Origin: Coniochaeta sp. PMI_546
Taxonomy: Eukaryota; Ascomycota; Sordariomycetes; Coniochaetales; Coniochaetaceae
Reading direction: 5' to 3'
Assembly (NCBI GenBank): GCA_021432605.1
Contig: MU271147.1
Coordinates: 2,232,001 to 2,296,000, forward strand
Length of the DNA stretch: 64,000 nucleotides
Position numbers and translations under genes: made by a program. Positions 57,901 through 64,000 of this stretch are shown here, piece by piece. Numbering within the stretch: the stretch's first letter is position 1; each line of letters begins with the position of its first letter. The notes beneath the pieces are model-generated. The model did not search any database. It was not told the DNA's origin and saw nothing but the letters and a program-made list of their open reading frames with translations.

Positions 57901-60900
57901 CGTTGTGTCTTCAGATCAAATGTGCTTGCTGTGGTGTTTTGTTTGGTGAGACCATCGACGAGTCTCTCATGTACTCCTGGTACAAGAGAGTTGGAAGTGG
58001 GATGCTATGGGGAGATCATGGACGTGGGCGTGCCATCGATATAAAATGGAAGGATCGATCAAGGTGAATACCGTGCTCGCGGCCGCCACAGATTGAAGCA
58101 ATATTAAAGTGATCGGTAGAGTATCGACTAAGTGCCGCTACTGGCCACCACTGACCAGACTAGATACTCCAGGTTCCTGGTCTAATCAGACCTTGTCGAC
58201 GCCAGAGAGAACTATCGAGTCTCGACAAAGTGTCAAAGCACTCCTAACCCGGCTGGCTGAAGAAGATCTAAGATAGGTTTCTGCAGAGGGCATTCGGTCA
58301 AGCAGCAGCACGTTTTCCGACTGCTCACATGTGTACCCCACGGGGACGCTACCGAGCATATATCTAGTTCACTTGGCGGGACTAGACAGCGTTGCAGTGG
58401 GTTAGACGGTTCCGTGATGATGGATCCGACTGTATGGAGTACTGTCGTACGAACTCGGCTGTGCCTCCCAATCGCTGGTATGTGGACTGGGCCTGGAGCC
58501 AGAGCTATACTGAATAGGATATGGTGAGAGGGATTCGACATACGGAATCACGCCAGTCGGGTCTCGACAAGGACGCTAATAAGAGAGCAGGCGTCAGTGC
58601 TCTGCACTAAAAATATCGCGAGAACTTCAACGCTGGCAGGCGCCTTCCACTCGTCATACGGTCGTCCGACTTGTTCCTGCCTCTTCCCCCACATGGAAGC
58701 AGCAAGCTGACGCTAGCTATATTCCTCGGACACTAGCGGCACCAACTTAACTTCTAGAAGCGAATGGCAGACAGATCTCGCTAAAAACAACCTTATCCCA
58801 ATGCATGCCGGTCCCTGTGACGAAACTCGAAGACCTTGAAACGGCCCGAAAGGACGTCGGTGCGTCAGCCTCTTTCGAGACACCATTGAAGCTATCCCCA
58901 ACGTACGGACCGAGCTTGATTTTCGTGACAAGGCGATTCTACACCCCGTAACCCTGCTAAGGCAAATCTGAAAACGTCAGGTGTGCTGGCAACCAGGAGG
59001 TGCGACGTTGACGGCTATTGCCGGGTCGTGATGCACTCATCTCCATTTTCCTCTCTCTCTTCTCTCCTGAATTTCGAACACACTAAGGTACATATACGTA
59101 CTGCGTAGGGTATACCGGTATGGATGAGAACTCACACTCACACACCACCACACACACGATCTCGATGATGGATGCAGCCAAAGCTGCTCCTGATGACCCA
59201 CTTTCCCCAGAGGCTCCATATGTCATGCAGGTTTTCCCCTGACTTGAGATATTCTCCATGCGGGGCTCCCTCAATAGCTTTTTTTTTCTCTCTCCGTGTG
59301 GAGAAGCTGGAGCGGGCTTGACATGAGGGCCACACTCCAAGAATTTGTACTCGATAGCGTCAGTTTGAAATTTGCTGGTTTGTAACAGACGACACAACAA
59401 TACTACCTTACTGTACAATCGGACAAGCGGGCACGCTGCGTCTACTGAATGTGGTCGCCAGCAAATGCTGCGGCAATAGCCGTTTACTTCCCGAGGTTGA
59501 TTCGGTTCAGCAGAGTGGTGACATTTTGTCCTCTAACCACGCCTGACTGCTTCCCTAAACCTGGCGGAAGATCTCGGGAGACAATTATGCCTGAGGCTTC
59601 CAATCGCGCGCGTGTGTGTGTGGGATAATGTTTGAAGGATTGTAGAACCAATGCGGTCCGAATGCTTCCCTGTCCAATACATCACAGTATGAGGTTGGTG
59701 CGCCCCCTTCTACTCAACTGCAGAAGCAACTAGCTGCGGCGCTGCTGTGAGCTGTGAAATGATGGTCTAATCTTGAAGTGCATGCCTTCTTCACGCAGAC
59801 GTCGAGGTTTGCATCCCTCCGACACGCTATTGACCTCAAGATTGTCCTTTTCCTTATTCTTTCTCGGATACTACTGTCCTTCAATCGATAAGCATTAGGT
59901 ATCTCTACTCTGGGCATCAATTTGCCACCTTTCAGTCGTCACACACCTGCCACTGCACACGGCTGGTTTCCGAGGATGTGTAAGCCAAGTGGCTGCGTCT
60001 TAACCAGTCTAACAGTGTCTAAGGTGTAGTAACTTGCATTTCCTTGCGGGAGATATTCTCTCCGTTAGGCTCGATTGTTGGAAATGTTCAGTAACAACCT
60101 TCACGACTCAAGTTAAGACGAGTCCACCTCTGCCATGCAAAGCGATATCGGTTTTTCGACAGAAATTGACTAGCTAGACAGACCTTCAGCTGCTTGGATG
60201 ACGTATAACTGGTCTGCAAACAGTGTCCACAATCATTTCTCGAAATTCTCGATGCTCACCGCGACCAAAGAGCCTTATGCATTGTTGTGTGCAGGCTATT
60301 AACGATGCAGATTGGATTAGGCTCGAGGTTGAGAGACTGCGTGTTTGGTGCAGCAGCTCTCCCCTCTGAGATGCCTTCTTATACTCTCTATGGAGCCTGC
60401 GTCTGGCAGGCCTCGTGTCGACGGCAATTTGCGAGACGATTCTGTATTCACAGACAATGCCCGTCTCGGACCGGGCCCAACAGCGGTCACCTAGTTCATC
60501 CCTCAGCTATCCCAGGTCTGTTGCAGAATGTTGCATATATACCCAATCGACCTTACCGAGTCCGGAGTTGCAAGCGCAGCTAGTATGACTGTCTTGTTGC
60601 AGCTTATCATCATCCTCTACAGCGTGCGCAATTGCACCAATTCGAAATACCATAAAACCGACGACAACACGATGGCAGAAATCAAACCTCCGACATGAGT
60701 ACTTTGACACAGGGTCCCAGATTCAAAAGGAACTCGAGTCATTTCTATATGTATTTAGCTTGGCGTCGTTGCTCCTTCACCTGGTTCGGCGTGTTGCAGG
60801 TTCGCGCTTGTATTCGGCGGGAAGGGACGGCCCGTCGTCCTACAGTCCCTAACTCTGCACTGCCGCCCGGTGCCAAGGCAAGTGATTTCTCATGCTTCTT

Positions 60901-61273
60901 CCTATGTCCAGCGCCTGAGCTGCGTTTCTAGAATATTTGATTTGCATAGGCCGTTAGTTTCTAGACTCATTTGAACATTCTCCCCTATCGAGCGGCAGAC
61001 TTGGGCTGTTGATGTAGTGCAATGGCGCTCTTCCTAACGCTAACGATGAAGAATGATGGTTTGCTTCGTCCATGCAGCCTGCTGGACTAGTTGATTTCCC
61101 CAGCTCGTAACAAATCATGGACAGCCTTACTGCCACCCTGCACATGTGCTTTGGGGCGACGGTGGTGGCGGAGCCTCGACATCGATATCGCACATAAAGC
61201 ACCACAATCCTGCGCGTACCTGACGATCTTTCAGAACCATGCCACCTTGATCAGGTTGCTAAGGGAAAACCCA
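57901..61273. other. Gene-poor region, 3.4 kb
   Basis: No convincing gene on either strand. CA/TG-rich microsatellites occur at about 59131-59157 and 59606-59622. The 5' end of the CorA-like gene may extend into its last few hundred bases. Confidence 0.45.
59131..59157. repeat. Imperfect (CA)n microsatellite
   Basis: A run of CA and CACAC/CCA units, mostly CA steps with two interruptions. Simple repeat. Confidence 0.75.
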
Positions 61274-62920
61274 ATGTGCGCCTTCAATATGTGCTTTCCT
61301 GCTGTTCCATCTGACAATGACAACTGTCACGCCCACTACGCGGCCCAGACTCAAGCTAAGTGCTGGACCTTGTCTAGAGACAAGTCAGAAGGAGAGGATC
61401 TAGGTGAGGGCGAGTTAGCTCGCAAGATCTCCTTCATTGTGAGCATACCACGATGGCCTTGGCGGAGCATGGTGTACTCACGACGGCGCATCACAGGAGT
61501 CGGCGCTTCGGACTCCATCGAGCTCACCAACCTTGTATCTCCTCACGGCTTGTGGCGACCCTTACAAGCCTCGCTGCCCGATTCAGATCTCGAATTACAG
61601 GTCTGGCACTGCTGAGTTCGATGCCGTTAACAGGCTTCTAGGCGTAAATGAGCATTCGTTCGGCTTGTATACCACTCTGAGGCCGCAATGCTCATTTTCT
61701 TACGAGTACGACGAATCTCTGGTACACCTCAGAGCAATTAGTGAGTCAGTCCGTTGCGCAACAATCTTCAATCGTCCTCTGACCACCTTTGCATATAGTC
61801 GTTCTCGTCCGCGCTCCAACCAACTCGCGCGCCGTGGTCTGTATCATGAGAATCCAAGTCTCAGATCTCAGCTGCGTGGCTTTGTTGTGCTGTCCGAGGC
61901 ATCAGGATCTCGACGATATCCGTGATTCCTGCCATGCAAACCAAGCGCTACTTCGTGCAAACCCCCTCGGCTTGCTGAGTATTATATTCGACCACCGCAC
62001 TCGGTCCTGGGAGACGTGGGTGACGAGACTCTGGCTTGAAGTCAACCAGATTGAAGGCCTTACGAGATCTTCGCCCCCTGACTGGTTGATGAAGGATCCA
62101 GTCCTGCTCCAACAGATCTCCAACGATCCAGCCCTGCTGTCGGACCCACCGCTGGAGCTGCGAAATTTCGCTCCCACGCCCTTAGATGACCTCACGAACA
62201 TTGACAAGCTGCTTCCGCGGCTGTACACGACGAATACGGAGATCAGCCATGGGGAAAATGTCATGAAATTTGCGATTCGCTATGCGAATTTCTGCCTGGA
62301 GGCAGTGAACACCATAGACTCGGCGAGACGGTCTGTTGGTCTGCCGCCGCAGGCCCCCGGGGCTAGGGCCCTGGTTGAAGATCGCATTCGCTTCACGCAG
62401 TCGCGGTGCTATGGGCTGCAGGACCGCTTTGCGGAAATGCGGGAGCGTCACAGCAGTCAAATCAACGCCGTAAGTACATGCATGGCCTTCTCTCTACCTG
62501 GTTTGTTACTAATACATCCCCGTACCTAAAGTCGTTCAGTCTCATCGCACAGCGAGAGAGCAAGGTCTCAATGGATGTTGCCCGTCTAGTTGCTGTTGAT
62601 AGCCGGACGATGAAAACCATCGGTGTACTCACGCTCGTGTTTCTTCCGGCAACACTTGTCACTGTAAGCAGTCCGCTGTCAAGAGCGTAAGTCGTGGAAG
62701 TCATCTCCTCTGCTAACAGGTCGATACCCCATCTTAGGCATTGTGGCAGGCGGATATTTTCCATCTTGACGATGACATCAATGGAAAAGTGTACTGCATA
62801 ACCACACTAGCTGTCACCGCATTAGTTTTCATATGCTGGCGGATCTACATGCATTTCTCGCGTATGCCTCTCAACCGCTACCGAGATGTACCAGCGGCTG
62901 CAGGCTGGCCCATCGTTTGA
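61274..62920 (+). CDS. CorA-like membrane protein (Mg2+ transporter-like, no GMN seen), 5' end uncertain
   Basis: Model: join(61274..61438, 61497..61740, 61799..62469, 62532..62663, 62738..62920), 464 residues. The introns are 58, 58, 62 and 74 nt, with donors GTGAGC, GTGAGT, GTAAGT and GTAAGC; all phases agree. A long cytoplasmic region includes WLEVNQIEGLTRSSPPDWL and a helical stretch. The CorA-type C-terminus follows: SFSLIAQRESKVSMDVARLV (splice before SFS), RTMKTIGVLTLVFLPATLVT as first membrane segment, then VYCITTLAVTALVFICWRIY as second. This fits the fungal group of CorA-like proteins that usually keep the two-helix end but lose the GMN signature. An acceptor-like tctttcag before 61235 suggests a further upstream exon, so 61274 is the first convenient ATG, not a proven start. 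Confidence 0.75.
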
Positions 62921-63410
62921 TCACCTTGGTGAATCCAGAAGACTCGTGTCACACCTGAGTCTATACACTTTTTCTTTGCTTGTTTTGCTACCTAAAGTAA
63001 AGTGATTTGCACCTCTAGACCCTCCAGTGAAAGGCGTTATGACCCCAAAAACCTGTTAGCCTGCTTGATCAGTGAGGACATGTGCTCTCTGGCGAGCCTA
63101 ATCTAACGGCCTGGTGCCAGAAAATGCCTTGCCAAACGAGGCGTTCTCCTAGTTGTGCAGCCTGCTTCTGGCGCACCTCAATTGGACAACAACTGTCAGC
63201 GAATCATTGAACGAGCACCATACATCCGCCTACAAGGCCGACAACGGTCCTCAAAAATGCCTTCAACGGGACCGCACAGCTCAACCAACGCCGCATAGAT
63301 CTCCTGGTGGATATCTCTTACTGTCAGCCGCTGTATGCTCCGTAAGAGACAATTGTTACAAGTATACTTTTGCAATACGATGGGAGGCCTTTCCCCTCGC
63401 GAACACCATC
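62921..63410. other. Intergenic, CorA-like to HET gene
   Basis: 490 bp, no gene recognised. The HET gene's promoter and any upstream exon would lie here. Confidence 0.5.
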
Positions 63411-64000
63411 ATGTCGTTCAGATATAGATCACGCCTCCGGAAACGAGAATTCCGTCTAGTAAAGGTTATCGGAGGCAACAACAGTCCACTTCAGGTTCAG
63501 CTTGCTGTCCACCAACTATTTGCTGTCGAGTTCGATGCTTTATCATATGTCTGGGGCGACCCAAGCGACAAACTGGAGATCTTGTGTAATGGCCAGCCGT
63601 TCGGCGTTACCAAAAACCTCCATTCCGCGCTGTTGGAGCGACGGAGGCGAGGACTCGAGTCGCTGCTTTGGATCGATGCCCTGTGTATAGACCAAAGCGA
63701 CACCGATGAGAGAACGCAACAAGTGCGAATGATGAAAGACATCTACTCGGCAGCCAACACCGTTATCATTTGGCTTAGCCCGGATGAACTAGATGACGAG
63801 GAGGGAATCGAACTCGCTGAGCGAATTTACAGAGACTGCGACGGCATATCGTTCGACGTTGATAGTGTCAGGGAAGGAGTGACGGCAGATGACTTCAACT
63901 ATCACAAGAGAAGGTTACCATCTCCCTTTATCTTTCCCACTAGCAATCGGCATCCGGGCTGGATGTCCATCTTTGGCTTGCTGGAACACTCCTGGTTCAC
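63411..64000 (+). CDS. HET-domain protein, 3'-truncated by the window edge
   Basis: An open frame runs from the ATG at 63411 through the end of the window, about 196 codons visible. The Heterokaryon-incompatibility (HET) domain begins with FDALSYVWGD, the usual (Y/F)xALSYxWG start. It continues with LWIDALCIDQSDTDERTQQV, then MMKDIYSAANTVIIWLSPDE, which are the classic second and third blocks. The short N-terminus (MSFRYRSRLRKREFRLVKVI) is typical. HET proteins act in non-self recognition and programmed cell death on vegetative fusion, and form large, fast-evolving families. The C-terminal part and any partner domain are outside the window. Confidence 0.93.
   Translation, partial: MSFRYRSRLRKREFRLVKVIGGNNSPLQVQLAVHQLFAVEFDALSYVWGDPSDKLEILCNGQPFGVTKNLHSALLERRRRGLESLLWIDALCIDQSDTDERTQQVRMMKDIYSAANTVIIWLSPDELDDEEGIELAERIYRDCDGISFDVDSVREGVTADDFNYHKRRLPSPFIFPTSNRHPGWMSIFGLLEHSWF

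Noticed and set aside
1-64000. tRNA genes and CRISPR arrays
   Set aside because: Scanned for B-box-like GGTTCRANYCC with a matching cloverleaf and for spaced direct repeats; none convincing. CRISPR is not expected in a fungus.

Overview
The window is nuclear DNA of a filamentous ascomycete (Pezizomycotina, most likely Sordariomycetes). The genes carry many short GT-AG introns of about 48-70 nt with CTAAC/CTGAC-like branch sites. There is a dispersed 5S rRNA gene, a DASH-complex Spc19, the filamentous-fungal dynein/dynactin factor RO10, a Sho1 osmosensor and a HET-domain gene. The species cannot be fixed from the sequence. I rebuilt the exon structures by hand from splice signals, reading phase and remembered family sequences; no searches were run.

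Layout. 1-14.5 kb: 3' two thirds of a PDR-type ABC transporter (+), a short-chain dehydrogenase (+), mitochondrial GTPase Mtg1 (+), a four-exon Cti6-like PHD-finger gene (-), and a single-pass membrane protein with a basic, disordered cytoplasmic part (+). 16.0-21.5 kb: a roughly 1,700-residue disordered protein (+) whose true start lies in a 13-codon first exon. 23.2-25.2 kb: a kinase-fold protein with a basic nuclear-type tail (-). 26.3-26.8 kb: a small Cys-rich protein followed by a 16-bp minisatellite. 27.5-30.5 kb: a fungal transcription-factor-like protein (-) divergent from a quinone-oxidoreductase-like enzyme (+). 32.0-34.9 kb: a secreted PL20 glucuronan lyase (+) and a six-cysteine secreted protein (-).

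34.9-43.5 kb is gene-poor and holds a well-paired 5S rRNA gene, one AAAP amino-acid transporter (+) and an unexplained hairpin. 43.6-54.2 kb is denser: a small Cys-rich protein with a CaaX-like end (+), a seven-exon NAD(P)HX epimerase (-), mitochondrial ribosomal protein S16 (+), a vacuolar-type amino-acid transporter (-), RO10 (+) and Sho1 (+). 55.5-57.9 kb: Spc19 (-) and a conserved multi-pass membrane protein (-). After 3.4 kb without a convincing gene, a five-exon CorA-like membrane protein (+) and the start of a HET-domain gene (+) close the window.

Most genes are unrelated housekeeping or accessory loci rather than one pathway. Two pairs could be functionally linked: the divergent regulator/oxidoreductase pair at 27.5-30.5 kb, and the CorA-like/HET neighbours at 61.3-64 kb. 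I saw no convincing new multi-gene system. The more unusual items are gene-structure features (micro-exons, repeated GTTCG 5' splice sites), the diverged 5S gene and the small Cys-rich proteins.
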